From: Kiritimatiellia bacterium
GTDB taxonomy: Bacteria > Verrucomicrobiota > Kiritimatiellia > CAIQIC01 > Lenti-01
Assembly: GCA_017527155.1 (NCBI GenBank)
Contig: JAFXQI010000086.1
Coordinates: 1-64,000 of the forward strand
Length of the DNA stretch: 64,000 nucleotides
Direction of reading: 5' to 3'
The translations under genes were made by a program, and so were the position numbers. Shown here piece after piece: positions 1-8,894 of the stretch; within the stretch, counting starts at the first letter, position 1; each line of letters begins with the position of its first letter. The notes under the pieces are model-generated. The model was not told where the DNA came from. It made no database searches and saw nothing but the letters and a program-made list of their open reading frames with translations.

Positions 1-91
1 CCCATCCGGTCATCCTCTACACGGACCATCCAACCCTCCTCAGAACCTGAACACCCGTACCCAGAAAAGGACAGTCCCACGCCCCCACCCA

Positions 92-134
92 TTCCGGTTT
101 TGATCTCCACAAAATTTCCGGTTTTGAAATCCAC
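92..134. repeat. Short tandem direct repeat upstream of lpxK
   Basis: Two copies of a 19-base unit (TTCCGGTTTTGAwmTCCAC) start at 92 and 116, a 24-base period with two mismatches. They lie in the non-coding stretch before lpxK and the function is unknown. The first 91 bases hold nothing I can recognise. Confidence 0.5.
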
Positions 135-193
135 GCGACAGCGGACGTCAAAAGGATTGCAAAAGGCGCGGGGGACGCCATACTGGCCGGACG

Positions 194-1360
194 ATGTCGA
201 AACGATCTCCAGAACGCCTCGAAGCCTATTTCCTGGCCGTCATCGCCAACCGCATGCACGGCTGGGGACCCGGCACGTTGCGGTGGGTGCTGTCCGGGCT
301 GTCGCGCCTCTACAGCGGCATCATCAACCTGCGTCTCGCGATGTTCGAGCACCGCATCATCCGCTCCGAAGAGCTCGGCTGCCAGGTCATCAGCATCGGC
401 AACCTCACCGTCGGCGGCACCGGCAAGACGCCGGTGGTGGAAGTCTTCGCCCGCGCGCTGCAGAAGAACGGCCGCCGCGTCGCCATCCTCTCCCGCGGCT
501 ACAAGAAGGCCGAGCTGCCGCTCTCCGAAAAGCTCTGGAACCTCGTCACCTTCAACACGCCCAAGCAGCAGCCCCCGCGCATCGTCTCCGACGGCCGCCG
601 CCTCCTTCTCGACTCCGCGATGGGCGGCGACGAGCCCTACATGCTCGCCTCCAACCTCCCCGACGTCTGCGTGCTCGTGGACAAGGACCGCGTGAAATCC
701 GGCCGCTACGCCATCCAGAAGCTCGGCTGCGACACGCTCATCCTCGACGACGGCTTCCAGTACCTCCGCCTCAAGCACCGCGTGGACATCGTGCTCGTGG
801 ACCGCACGAACCCCTTCGACAACGGCCGCGTGCTCCCGCGCGGGCTGCTGCGCGAGTCGGTCCGCCACCTCTCCCGCGCGTCGTTCATCTTCATCACCAA
901 GTCCGCCGGCGACGGCTCGCCCGAGCTGCGCGCGCGCATCCGCGAACTCAACCCCACGGCGGAAATCGCCGAATGCCGCCACACGCCGCGCCACTTCACC
1001 AACGTCTACACCGGCGAGCGCGAGGACCTGGACTTCCTGCGCGGCAAGAAGGTCGCCGCCATCTCCGGCATCGCCGCCCCGCGCGGCTTCGAGGAGTCGC
1101 TGGAGCGGATGGGCGGCGAGCTGGTCTACCGCAAGCGCTTCGGCGACCACCACCGCTACACGCAGCAGGAAATCCTCGACATGATCAACGACAGCCGCGA
1201 CCGCGGCGCCGAGGTCATCCTCACCACCGAAAAGGACGCCGTCCGCTTCCCCAAGATCGACCGCCGCGACGTCCCCGTCTATTTCCTGCGCATCGCGATC
1301 GACCTGCTCAGCGGCGCGGAAGACTTCCAGCAGCTCATCGAGCGCATCTGCTTCAAGTAG
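194..1360 (+). CDS. lpxK: Tetraacyldisaccharide 4'-kinase LpxK
   Basis: Inner-membrane kinase that phosphorylates the 4' position of the lipid A disaccharide, the sixth step of the Raetz pathway. The 388-residue protein has the family P-loop (VGGTGKTP, residues 73-80) after the hallmark SIGNLT strand, and further in the family signatures LDDGFQ and DRTNPF. The N-terminal 50 residues are hydrophobic enough for the usual single membrane anchor. It is somewhat longer than the E. coli enzyme, mainly through an insert after the P-loop. It ends 7 bases before the convergent DNRLRE gene. Together with lpxA and fabZ further on it shows that the cell makes lipid A. Confidence 0.95.
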   Translation: MSKRSPERLEAYFLAVIANRMHGWGPGTLRWVLSGLSRLYSGIINLRLAMFEHRIIRSEELGCQVISIGNLTVGGTGKTPVVEVFARALQKNGRRVAILSRGYKKAELPLSEKLWNLVTFNTPKQQPPRIVSDGRRLLLDSAMGGDEPYMLASNLPDVCVLVDKDRVKSGRYAIQKLGCDTLILDDGFQYLRLKHRVDIVLVDRTNPFDNGRVLPRGLLRESVRHLSRASFIFITKSAGDGSPELRARIRELNPTAEIAECRHTPRHFTNVYTGEREDLDFLRGKKVAAISGIAAPRGFEESLERMGGELVYRKRFGDHHRYTQQEILDMINDSRDRGAEVILTTEKDAVRFPKIDRRDVPVYFLRIAIDLLSGAEDFQQLIERICFK

Positions 1361-1367
1361 CACCGCC

Positions 1368-3473
1368 TCAGTCGGCGGCGCGGATGCGGTAGAAGGCGGC
1401 GGGGGCGTTCGTGGGAGGCAGGACGGAGAGTTCGCCGGAGCGCGGGAAGGTTTGTTCGGCGGTCCAGTCGGGGGAAGCGAGGTCGGATGCCGATTCGAGG
1501 ACGTAGGTGCGGAGCGGATCGAGACCGGCGACGGAGAAGTGCAGGGCGCCCGTCCCGGGGTCGGTGCCGATGCCGCGCACGGCCAGCTCGGCCGGTGCCA
1601 GCACGATGGCGGGGACGCTCGCGGAGGCGGAGCCGTTGACGTTGTAGCCGTTGTTGGAGGCGACTTCGGGGGCGTCGCCGAGCATGCGGATCACGGCGCC
1701 GTTGGCGGCCAGCGCGGCCGCGGCGCCGGCATCGGCCAGCAGCGGGGCGAGGTCGAACGCCAGCACCGACTGCGAGGGGCTGTCGGCGGCGGTGACGTGG
1801 GCGTCGAGACAGTCGCCGCCGGGAGTCTGCCATGCGGTGTCGGCGGTGGCGTTGTTCCAGGTGGCTTCGTCGGGGCGGAACGCGGTCGCGGCGGGATGGA
1901 GGGCGACGGGGTTGACCCCGGCGTCGCCGGGCCAGGAGCGGAAGTAGGAGACCAGCAGGTTCACGGACCCGGCGCTGTGCAGGTCCACGCCGGAGAGCGA
2001 GGGCGGGAACGCGACCAGGGCGCGGGATTCGTGGCCGGAGGCGGCGTTGTTGAGCGTGACGAGGGTCTTGTTCGCGGCGGAGAAGTTCCGGTCCGGGGCC
2101 GAACTGTCGATGTAGGTGGTGGCAGGGACGCCGGAAAGGGCCTCGTACTCGGTCACGCGGACCCAGGAGTGTTTGTTTCGCAGGTCCACGACGACGTCGT
2201 CGGGGCGGTAGAGGTTCACGCGCGCCATGCGCTGGTCATTCTTGGCCGCGTCGAAGGCATCGGGGTCGAGGAACACGATCGCGCCGTTCGCCAGCAGCGC
2301 CGCGCGGGCCACGTCGTCGTGCCAGAGGGCCGTGAGGTCGAACTCCGCCTTGCCGGCGCCCGCGCCGGAGGGAGGAGTCACCGTGCCGCGTACCGCGCGG
2401 TCGGCCATCCAGTCGCCGCCGGGAACTTTCCACGGGGCGTTCCCGACGGTCTCGCCGCCGATCACGTAGGAGCTGGCGTCGGGGTCGGTGGAGGCGTCGG
2501 CGCAGTTCCACGAGGGACCGTGGACGGGGGACGTGTCGTTGTTGGGATGGCGCTCCAGCTTCGTCGCGGTCGCGAGCGGCGCGAGGAAAATGTCCTCGCC
2601 GTCCCAGTCCTGGATTTCCGCGTCGAACGTCGCCACGACCGACTGCACGCGCGAAGGGGAAAGCTCCGCCAGGCTCCCGGGCATCGTCAGGATCGCGCGG
2701 CATTCGGAGCCGTCCTTGCCGTTGAGGATGACCTTGCCGACGAAGGACCCGCCTTGCTCCCAGTAGACCGTGGCGGCATCGCGGCTGTCGATGTAGGAGA
2801 CCGCGAAGTCGCGCGCGTCCGACCAGGAATCGAGCTCGACCCAGAAGGTTTCCGGCCGCAGCGCTTCGTCTTCGTTGACCTCCGTCGCGAGCTGGAGCAT
2901 CACGAAGCCGCTTGCCGGCCGCTCCTCCGCGTCGAGCCGGACGAGCGCGCCGTTCGCCCCGAAGGCCGCCGCCGCGTCCCCGTCGGCGAGCAGCGGGAGC
3001 AGGTCGAACGTCACGGTCGCCGCCTCCGCGTCGTAGACGCCGGGTACGGACGGACCGTCCAGGAGGTCGCCGCCCGCCGTCTCCCACGCCGTGCTTTCCG
3101 CGCGGAAGAGCCAGGTCGCGGACGCCGCGTCGTAGGGCGCGGCCAGCGGCTGGAGCAGGATGCCCCGGCCGTCCCAGTTGCGGGCGCGGGTGACCTTGAA
3201 CGTCGCCGTCGCCTTGGCCAGGCGCGCCGCGCCGGTCCCGAAGAGCGCCGCCGGCGCGCGGAAGAGCACGTGCGTTTCGCCGTCCGCCTCGCTCGCGTTG
3301 ACGAGCAGCTTCGCGGCGGCAGCCCCCGAGAAGTTGGACTCCTCGTTGCCCGGCCCCCCGTCGAGATACGTCATCCCCGAGACGCCGTCCTCGTGCCAGG
3401 ATGTCAAGGCGAACGACGCCTGTGCGCAAAGCACCGCCGCCGCCAGCATGAGTTTCCGAATGTCCAATGTCAT
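1368..3473 (-). CDS. Secreted DNRLRE-type multi-module protein
   Basis: The 701-residue protein starts with a Sec signal peptide (charged start, hydrophobic core to about residue 22, Ala-x-Ala-like exit). The rest reads as three consecutive beta-rich modules of about 190-200 residues (roughly 25-215, 225-430, 445-625). Each repeats the pattern alkxxTYID...NFS..., xALVxFP, a Trp-Asn-Ala/Trp-x-T-P-G-G-D block and FDLAPLLADGDAAAAFAANGAV, as in DNRLRE (TGF-beta propeptide-like) domains. The C-terminal about 60 residues resemble the short beta domain that ends many exported proteins of this phylum. No catalytic motif is visible, so the job (surface or polysaccharide-associated structure) is inferred. 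A palindrome lies directly upstream. Confidence 0.8.
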   Translation of the reverse strand: MTLDIRKLMLAAAVLCAQASFALTSWHEDGVSGMTYLDGGPGNEESNFSGAAAAKLLVNASEADGETHVLFRAPAALFGTGAARLAKATATFKVTRARNWDGRGILLQPLAAPYDAASATWLFRAESTAWETAGGDLLDGPSVPGVYDAEAATVTFDLLPLLADGDAAAAFGANGALVRLDAEERPASGFVMLQLATEVNEDEALRPETFWVELDSWSDARDFAVSYIDSRDAATVYWEQGGSFVGKVILNGKDGSECRAILTMPGSLAELSPSRVQSVVATFDAEIQDWDGEDIFLAPLATATKLERHPNNDTSPVHGPSWNCADASTDPDASSYVIGGETVGNAPWKVPGGDWMADRAVRGTVTPPSGAGAGKAEFDLTALWHDDVARAALLANGAIVFLDPDAFDAAKNDQRMARVNLYRPDDVVVDLRNKHSWVRVTEYEALSGVPATTYIDSSAPDRNFSAANKTLVTLNNAASGHESRALVAFPPSLSGVDLHSAGSVNLLVSYFRSWPGDAGVNPVALHPAATAFRPDEATWNNATADTAWQTPGGDCLDAHVTAADSPSQSVLAFDLAPLLADAGAAAALAANGAVIRMLGDAPEVASNNGYNVNGSASASVPAIVLAPAELAVRGIGTDPGTGALHFSVAGLDPLRTYVLESASDLASPDWTAEQTFPRSGELSVLPPTNAPAAFYRIRAAD

Positions 3474-3482
3474 GGGGGATCC

Positions 3483-3512
3483 TTCCGATATATATTACAG
3501 TGAATATCGGAA
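3483..3512 (-). promoter_or_regulatory. AT-rich inverted repeat upstream of the DNRLRE gene
   Basis: TTCCGATAT (3483-3491) and its exact complement ATATCGGAA (3504-3512) are separated by 12 bases, 10 bases before the start codon at 3473. On the minus strand the segment contains TAATATAT, a possible -10 element, in otherwise very GC-rich DNA. It could be an operator or an mRNA hairpin near the ribosome-binding site; which one cannot be told from sequence. Confidence 0.45.
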
Positions 3513-3553
3513 TCCTATCTCCGTCCGTCCCCGGATGTCAAGCGCGGAGGGCT

Positions 3554-4063
3554 CTATCGGACCAAGGCGGACGGGGAGGCGGTGAGGTCCGCGAAGGCGA
3601 GGCCGACGAGGGCGGCGAGGTCGTCGGGGCGCATTTCGAGCTGGCAGCCGATGCGGCCGCCGGAGAAGAGGATGCGGTCGTGCAGGCGGGCGGTTTCGTC
3701 GATGGTCGTGCGGAAACGGGTCTTCATGCCGATCGGGGAGCATCCGCCGTGGACGTAGCCGGTCAGGGGGAAGAGGTCGCGCATCCTGATCATGGCGACG
3801 GATTTCTCGCCGACGGCGGCCGCCGCCTTCTTGAGGTCGAGGCCGCAGGCGACGGGAATCATGAACACGTAGTGTTCGCCGCTCCGGCCCTGCGCGACGA
3901 GGGTCTTGAAGACGCGGTCGGGGTCTTCGCCCAGGCGCGCGGCGACTTCGGTGCCGGGGATGGCTTCGGGACACTCGAACACGATGAAACGGTGTTCCAG
4001 CCCCGCCGCTTCGACTTCGCGCAGGGCGTTGGTCTTCTTTCCCTTGTCGCGGTCTTTCGACAT
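3554..4063 (-). CDS. ybaK: YbaK/EbsC-family aminoacyl-tRNA deacylase (Cys-tRNA(Pro)-type)
   Basis: A trans-editing hydrolase that in the family removes mis-charged amino acids (Cys from tRNA-Pro in the YbaK branch). The 169-residue length is normal for a free-standing YbaK. Family features are the early KTNALR segment, the FKTLV strand with the substrate-pocket Lys, YVHGGCSPIG around residue 104 and SGGRIGCQLEM near the end. I chose the ATG at 4063 because the frame extends much further upstream only as a shadow of the aminotransferase. It lies 14 bases downstream of that gene on the same strand, so the two probably share a transcript. Confidence 0.9.
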   Translation of the reverse strand: MSKDRDKGKKTNALREVEAAGLEHRFIVFECPEAIPGTEVAARLGEDPDRVFKTLVAQGRSGEHYVFMIPVACGLDLKKAAAAVGEKSVAMIRMRDLFPLTGYVHGGCSPIGMKTRFRTTIDETARLHDRILFSGGRIGCQLEMRPDDLAALVGLAFADLTASPSALVR

Positions 4064-4077
4064 GGGGGGCGGGGAAA

Positions 4078-5271
4078 TCAGGCGCCGCGGCCTTCCTTGC
4101 GGAGGGTGGCGACGAAGTCGGCGAAGCGGCGCATGGATTCGCGGATCTGGTCCATCCCGGTCGCGTAGGCGCAGCGGAGGAAGCCGGCGCCGGAGCGGCC
4201 GAAGGCGTCGCCGGGCACCGCCGCGACCTGGTGCTCTTCGAGCAGGCGCAGGGCGAATTCCTCGGAGGAGAGGCCGAAGCCGCCGACGTAGGGGAAGGCG
4301 TAGAACGCGCCCGCCGGGGTGTGGCAGGGGACGCCCATCTCGGCGAAGGCGGAAATCAGGTAGCGGCGGCGGCGGTTGTACTCGGCCACCATCTGCGCGA
4401 CGGCTTCGTCGCCGTGGTCCAGCGCCTCGGCGGCCGCCCGCTGTCCGGTGGTCGGCGCGCTCATGATGGCGTACTGGTGGAGCTTCATCATGTTTTCGAG
4501 GATGTCCGCCGGCGCGCAGGCGTAGCCGATGCGGAAGCCGGTCATGGCCCACGCCTTCGACATGCCGTGCAGGAACACGGTGCGCTCCTTCATGCCCGGG
4601 ACCGACACGAAGCTGACGTGCGGGCGGTCGTAGGTGAGTTCGGCGTAGATTTCGTCGCTCACGAGCGTGAGGTCGTGCGCGATGCAGAAGTCCGCGATGT
4701 CCTCCACGTCCGCGCGCGACAGGACCGCCCCCGTCGGGTTGCACGGGAAGTTCAGCAGCAGCACGCGCGTCTTCGGCGTCACCGCCGCCTCCAGCATCGG
4801 GCGCGTGAGGCGGAAATCGTCCTCCCGCCGCGTCTCGACGCACACCGGCACGCCGCCCGCCAGCACGATCGTCGGACGGTAGCTGACGAAGCAGGGTTCG
4901 TGGTAGAGGACCTCGTCGCCGGGGTTGAGGAGGGTCCGCATCGCGACGTCGAGCGCCTCGCTGACGCCGACCGTGACCAGCACCTCGCGTTCCCAGTCGT
5001 ACTGGGCGCCGAAGTGCTTCGCGACGTAGCGGCAGACCGCCTGGCGCAGCGCGGGCTCGCCGCGGTTGGCGGTGTAGTGCGTGGCGCCGCGCTCCAGCGA
5101 CCAGAGGGCCGCCTCGCGGATGCGCCAGGGCGTGTTGAAGTCCGGCTCGCCCACGCCAAGCGAGATGACGTCCTTGCGGCCCGCCACGATGTCGAAGAAC
5201 TTGCGGATGCCCGAAAACGGCAGCTCGCGGACGCGGCGCGCGACGCGGGAGGGGGTGGTCGTGGTGTCCAT
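4078..5271 (-). CDS. PLP-dependent aminotransferase, class I/II (fold type I)
   Basis: A 397-residue cytosolic transaminase of the aspartate-aminotransferase superfamily. Visible motifs are the N-terminal SLGVGEPDFNTP segment, NFPCNPTG (174-181), the D206/Y209 pair of SDEIYAEL and the Schiff-base lysine K239 in HGMSKAWAMTGFRIGY. The closest textbook group is the PatA/MalY-like or aromatic aminotransferases; the amino-acid substrate cannot be set from sequence. It lies just downstream of an Lrp/AsnC gene on the same strand, a common pairing in which the regulator senses the amino acid. The unassigned 19-base gap contains a GGAGGG ribosome-binding site. Confidence 0.9.
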   Translation of the reverse strand: MDTTTTPSRVARRVRELPFSGIRKFFDIVAGRKDVISLGVGEPDFNTPWRIREAALWSLERGATHYTANRGEPALRQAVCRYVAKHFGAQYDWEREVLVTVGVSEALDVAMRTLLNPGDEVLYHEPCFVSYRPTIVLAGGVPVCVETRREDDFRLTRPMLEAAVTPKTRVLLLNFPCNPTGAVLSRADVEDIADFCIAHDLTLVSDEIYAELTYDRPHVSFVSVPGMKERTVFLHGMSKAWAMTGFRIGYACAPADILENMMKLHQYAIMSAPTTGQRAAAEALDHGDEAVAQMVAEYNRRRRYLISAFAEMGVPCHTPAGAFYAFPYVGGFGLSSEEFALRLLEEHQVAAVPGDAFGRSGAGFLRCAYATGMDQIRESMRRFADFVATLRKEGRGA

Positions 5272-5290
5272 GGTCGTCCCTCCGCCGCGA

Positions 5291-5773
5291 CTACGGACTG
5301 ACCTGGAGGCGGTCGTCGGACTGGACCTCGCCGGCCATCAGGACGCCGTCTTCCTTGTAGGTCTTGAGCATGAAGTGGGTGCCCGTCGAGAGCACGCCGT
5401 CGAGCGTGGAGAGGCGCTCGCTGACGAACGACGCGACCTGGCGGAGGTTCTTGCCGGAAACGAACAGCAGCAGGTCGTACTTGCCGCTCATCAGGTACAT
5501 GTTGACCACCTCGTCGAAGCCGCTGATGCGCCGCGCGATGCGGTCGAAGCCGCCCTCGCGCTCGGGCTGGACGCGGACCTCGATGACGGCCGTCACCCGG
5601 TCGTCCGCGGTGAGGTCGTCGCTGATCATGGCGCGGTAGCCGCGGATGACGCCGTCGCGCTCGTAGCGGTCGATGCGGTCGGCGACGTCGGCGGGCGTGG
5701 TGCCGAGTTCGCGCGCGAGGTCTTCCACGCTGGTGCGGGCGTTGTTCTGCAAAAGGGTCAACAGTTCGTCCAT
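5291..5773 (-). CDS. Lrp/AsnC-family transcriptional regulator
   Basis: The 160-residue protein has the family layout: an N-terminal winged helix-turn-helix (residues 1-50: DELLTLLQNNARTS, then ARELGTTPADVADRI) and a C-terminal RAM/effector domain (about 65-150, with VIEVRVQPE, GFDEVVNMYLMSGKYDLLLFV). Such proteins form octameric rings and respond to amino acids. It is the first gene of a probable regulator - aminotransferase - deacylase unit. It is divergent from the inositol phosphatase-like gene, with 150 bases between the start codons. A good AGGAGA ribosome-binding site precedes the ATG at 5773. Confidence 0.9.
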   Translation of the reverse strand: MDELLTLLQNNARTSVEDLARELGTTPADVADRIDRYERDGVIRGYRAMISDDLTADDRVTAVIEVRVQPEREGGFDRIARRISGFDEVVNMYLMSGKYDLLLFVSGKNLRQVASFVSERLSTLDGVLSTGTHFMLKTYKEDGVLMAGEVQSDDRLQVSP

Positions 5774-5923
5774 GGCTTTCTCCTGGTCAATCCCTCCATC
5801 CTAGCCGCTCCCCCGTTCCCTGCCAACCCCGAAAACACGCGCAGCGGCGCTTGCGCGGCAGCGCGGCAACAGGCCCCGCTTTCGGGCTTGCGCGGCTGGG
5901 GGGAACGGGAATAGGGTGGGAAC

Positions 5924-6730
5924 ATGAACACGATGACATCCCCGATCCTCCCCTCCCCCGCCCCCTTCGATACCGCGGCCGCGCTGCGGACCGCGGAGCA
6001 CGCGGTCCGCGAAGCCGCCCGCGTGCTGCTCGACCTTGCCCGCCGCCCGCTCGAAGTCGTGGCCGAAGCGGCGCACGACATCAAGCTCCGGGCCGACCAG
6101 CTGGCGGAAGCCCGCATCCTGGAGGTGCTGGCGGCAGAGTTCCCGCTGCCGGTGCTGACGGAAGAGAGCGGCGAGCACGGGGCGCTGGAGGAGACCTCGC
6201 GGATGTGGGTCGTCGATCCGCTCGACGGCACGTTCAACTATTCCCGCGGGATGCCGATGTGCTGCACGTCCGTCGGGCTCTGGGAGAACGGCGAACCGGT
6301 CCTGGGCGCCGTGTACGACTTCTTCGGCGGGCACCTGTTCCTCGGGGCAGCCGGTATCGGGGCGACGCTCGACGGCCAACCGGTCCGGCCCTCCGGCGTG
6401 ACGGACCCGGCGAAGGCCGCGCTGGCAACGGGCTTCCCGCACCACCGCGACCTGGGCGACGCCTCGATGGCGCAGTTCCTGGCGCAGGTCCGCCAGTACA
6501 AGAAAATCCGCATGCTCGGCAGCGCGGCGCTGATGGGCGCCTACGTCTCCAACGGCTGGCTCGATGCCTACGTGGAAGACGACATCTGGCTGTGGGACAT
6601 CGCGGCGGCGGCGGCCATCGCGCGCGCGGCGGGCGCGACCGTCACGGTCGCCCCGGGCACCGCCGGCCGCTGGGCGCGCACCATCGTCTGCGCGGCCACC
6701 CCCGAACTCGCCGACGCGCTCCGTCCCTGA
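5924..6730 (+). CDS. Inositol monophosphatase family protein
   Basis: A 268-residue Mg-dependent sugar phosphatase of the IMPase/FBPase superfamily. All three metal-binding motifs are present: TEESG (79-83), VVDPLDGTFNYSRGMP (97 on) and WDIAA about residue 224. The likely substrate is myo-inositol-1-phosphate or another small phosphate ester (SuhB, CysQ and HisN-like enzymes share the motifs). HisN (histidinol phosphatase) is conceivable because hisF occurs in the window, but it is 15 kb away. The gene stands alone, divergent from the Lrp operon and convergent with the methyltransferase. Confidence 0.88.
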   Translation: MNTMTSPILPSPAPFDTAAALRTAEHAVREAARVLLDLARRPLEVVAEAAHDIKLRADQLAEARILEVLAAEFPLPVLTEESGEHGALEETSRMWVVDPLDGTFNYSRGMPMCCTSVGLWENGEPVLGAVYDFFGGHLFLGAAGIGATLDGQPVRPSGVTDPAKAALATGFPHHRDLGDASMAQFLAQVRQYKKIRMLGSAALMGAYVSNGWLDAYVEDDIWLWDIAAAAAIARAAGATVTVAPGTAGRWARTIVCAATPELADALRP

Positions 6731-6777
6731 AGGACTTCCTCGGAAGCCCCCCCTCCCCTCCCCCATCCCCGGCACCG

Positions 6778-7422
6778 TCATGGCGCGCGGAAGAGCGCGA
6801 CGCGGCGGTCGCTAGCCGGCAGGAGTTCCAGCCCGTGCCGCCGGGCGATCCAGCGGAGGGTGTCCGCGTGGTGGAACGCGACGTGCGTGAAGTCGTCCGC
6901 GTAGCTCCAGGACGGGAAGGCGTCCGCGTCGGTCCAGAACCCGCTCATGACCACCAGCAGGCCGCCCGGCGAGACGCGCGCGAGCATCGCGGCCCAGTCG
7001 CGCGCGGGGTCGCGGAAATGTTCGACGACTTCGGTGGCGAACACCGCCGGATACCGCTCCAGCGGCGGCGGGTCGGGAAAGAAACACGGATCCCACCGGT
7101 CGCAGGCGATGCCGAGTTCCGCGAGCGGGATCTGCAGGGCGGGACCGGGGCCGCATCCGTAGTCGAGCGCGCGACGGACGCCGCCCAGATGCGGCCGCGC
7201 GGCATCGACGGCACGCCGCAGGAAGGAGACGTATCCGGCGTCCTCCGGTCCGTTGCGGTGCAGCGCGTAGCGGGCGGCCGCGCGGGCGGGATCGGGGAGT
7301 TCCCCGCGCACCGTGGCGATCAGCCTGCAATCGGGGCAGAGCCGGTGGTGGCGCCCCCAGCGGTCGGCCAGCGGACGGAACGGGCCGCCGCCGCCGCACA
7401 GCGGGCAGACGGGAGCCGTCAC
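6778..7422 (-). CDS. Class I SAM-dependent methyltransferase with N-terminal zinc-binding cysteines
   Basis: The 214-residue protein opens with a CPLC ... CPDC pair typical of methyltransferases carrying a small zinc knuckle. The Rossmann SAM motif ALDYGCGPG follows at about residue 86, and then a late strand FATEVVEHFRDP (the usual Methyltransf_11/12 acidic motif). The GTG start at 7422 overlaps the stop of the CBS-HATPase gene by GTGA, indicating translational coupling. The upstream open frame belongs to a shadow reading. Substrate unknown. Confidence 0.82.
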   Translation of the reverse strand: MTAPVCPLCGGGGPFRPLADRWGRHHRLCPDCRLIATVRGELPDPARAAARYALHRNGPEDAGYVSFLRRAVDAARPHLGGVRRALDYGCGPGPALQIPLAELGIACDRWDPCFFPDPPPLERYPAVFATEVVEHFRDPARDWAAMLARVSPGGLLVVMSGFWTDADAFPSWSYADDFTHVAFHHADTLRWIARRHGLELLPASDRRVALFRAP

Positions 7423-8381
7423 GCGCCGGGCACCGCGGCGGCCGGCAGCGACGCGGGCGGCGTCGGGACGGCCTTGGGCAGGATGAAGCGGGCGGTCACG
7501 TTGGTGCCGACGCCGAGCGCGGACGCGATGTGGAACTCGTCCGCCACGCGCTTGGCGTTGGGCAGCCCCATGCCGGCGCCGAACCCCATCGCCTTGACCC
7601 ACTCGTTCGCGGTCGTCCACCCCTCCTTCATGGCGAGCGAGACGTCGGCGATGCCGGGGCCCTGGTCCTTGGACACGATCTGGATTTCGTCCTCGTCGGC
7701 GCGGAACGTCAGCGTCCCGCCGTCGGAGTGGACCGCGAGGTTGATCTCCAGCTCGTACGCGGCGATGGCGACGCGCCGGATGGTCTTGGCGGCGATGCCG
7801 CGGTCGCGCAGGACGTTCTTGATTTCGGTGGACGCCTTGCCGGCGTTGTCGAAGTCGGCCTTCTGGATGCGGTAGGTCTTGAAGTAGCACGTCGCGTTGT
7901 CGTCCACCGGCAGCACGTACTGGTTCTCGATCCGCGCCAGCTCCCGGAACAGCTCCATCAGCAGCCGCGAGTTGATCGACCGCGCCGTGATGATCCCCAC
8001 CGGCTCGTTGCTCGCGTTGAGCACCGGGAAGCGCCGGTAGTCGTACTTGTTGAAGTACGACATCACGATGCTCAGCGGCATGTTCTCCTCCACCGTCACC
8101 GCGTTCGGCGCCATGAACTCCGACACCGGCGCGTTCATCCGGTTCTTCTCCAGCGCCTGGATGAGGTCCTCGATGCTGACGATGCCGTAGAGGCGCTTGT
8201 TCTCGACCACCGGGACCCCCGACACCTTGCGTTCCTGCATCAGGCGCTTGAGGTCGCGCATCGTGGCGGAGCGGGCGATGGTGACCAGGTCCTTGGCCAT
8301 CACGTCGCGCACGCGGAGCTTGTAGAGCAGCTCCAGGAAGAGCAGCGGCGACTGCTCGGCGGTCAGTTGCAGCGGTTCCAC
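7419..8381 (-). CDS. CBS-pair protein fused to an RsbW-like ATP-binding (HATPase) domain
   Basis: The 320-residue protein has a tandem CBS domain at residues about 25-150 (VRDVMAKDLVTI ... GVPVV ... GIVSIEDLI, then VSEFMAPNAVTV ... RRFPVL ... GIITARS). A C-terminal GHKL ATPase-like domain of the anti-sigma/serine kinase RsbW type follows (about 185-300). It has the N-box region AAYELEINLAVHS, the G1 box KDQGPGI and the G2 loop GFGAGMGL. CBS pairs bind adenosine nucleotides, so it is probably an energy-sensing switch. It sits between a DRTGG protein and a methyltransferase in one operon; DRTGG and RsbW-like proteins also cluster in other bacteria. Confidence 0.87.
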   Translation of the reverse strand: MEPLQLTAEQSPLLFLELLYKLRVRDVMAKDLVTIARSATMRDLKRLMQERKVSGVPVVENKRLYGIVSIEDLIQALEKNRMNAPVSEFMAPNAVTVEENMPLSIVMSYFNKYDYRRFPVLNASNEPVGIITARSINSRLLMELFRELARIENQYVLPVDDNATCYFKTYRIQKADFDNAGKASTEIKNVLRDRGIAAKTIRRVAIAAYELEINLAVHSDGGTLTFRADEDEIQIVSKDQGPGIADVSLAMKEGWTTANEWVKAMGFGAGMGLPNAKRVADEFHIASALGVGTNVTARFILPKAVPTPPASLPAAAVPGA

Positions 8382-8424
8382 GGCGCGCCTCTGCGGGTGC
8401 GGGGGATGCGGCGGCGGCCCGGCC

Positions 8425-8763
8425 CTAGCGGCCGAGCGCCTTGCCCAGCGCCACCGACGCCTCGAATTTGGCCATCTCGGTGCGGGCGAGGGTGATCCCG
8501 AGTTCCTGCGCGAGCTCCACCATGTTCGGCGGCGGAATCTTGCCGTTGGCGACGACGAGCGCGACGGCGCCGACGACGTTCGCCGTGCGCAGCGACTGGT
8601 CGGAGACGAGGGAGGAAAGCAGCAGCGGCTGTTCGGCGTCCATCATGAGCACGTCGCTCATGAGGTCGGACGAGATGACGTTGGCGACGTCGGTGGCGTC
8701 GTGTGCCGGGTCGGACCAGAGGACCTCGGCCTCGACCGCCTGGAGGAGTTCGGAAAGTTTCAT
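8425..8763 (-). CDS. DRTGG-domain protein
   Basis: A 112-residue protein that is a stand-alone DRTGG domain, a fold otherwise found between CBS and other domains in phosphotransacetylases and inorganic pyrophosphatases. The pattern MSDVLMMDAEQPLLLSSLVSDQSLRTANVVGA is characteristic; the name-giving residues are not conserved in free-standing members. It is the first gene of the unit DRTGG - CBS/HATPase - methyltransferase and is separated from the second gene by 43 bases. Exact function unknown; adenine-nucleotide binding together with the CBS protein is a reasonable guess. Confidence 0.75.
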   Translation of the reverse strand: MKLSELLQAVEAEVLWSDPAHDATDVANVISSDLMSDVLMMDAEQPLLLSSLVSDQSLRTANVVGAVALVVANGKIPPPNMVELAQELGITLARTEMAKFEASVALGKALGR

Positions 8764-8894
8764 GGGATTACGTCGGTGCCTTTCGTGGAATGGAAATCGC
8801 GCTGAATATACACGACCGGTCCCGTCTGTTCAATCCTTGTTCCCCGGCCATCGGGATCGGCTCCGACCTCCGTTGTCTCGCCCGCTGTTTCCAT

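Noticed and set aside
1452-3503. Plus-strand frame of 683 codons over the DNRLRE gene
   Set aside because: The minus-strand reading has a signal peptide and three repeat modules; this one is Arg/Gly/Val-rich shadow.
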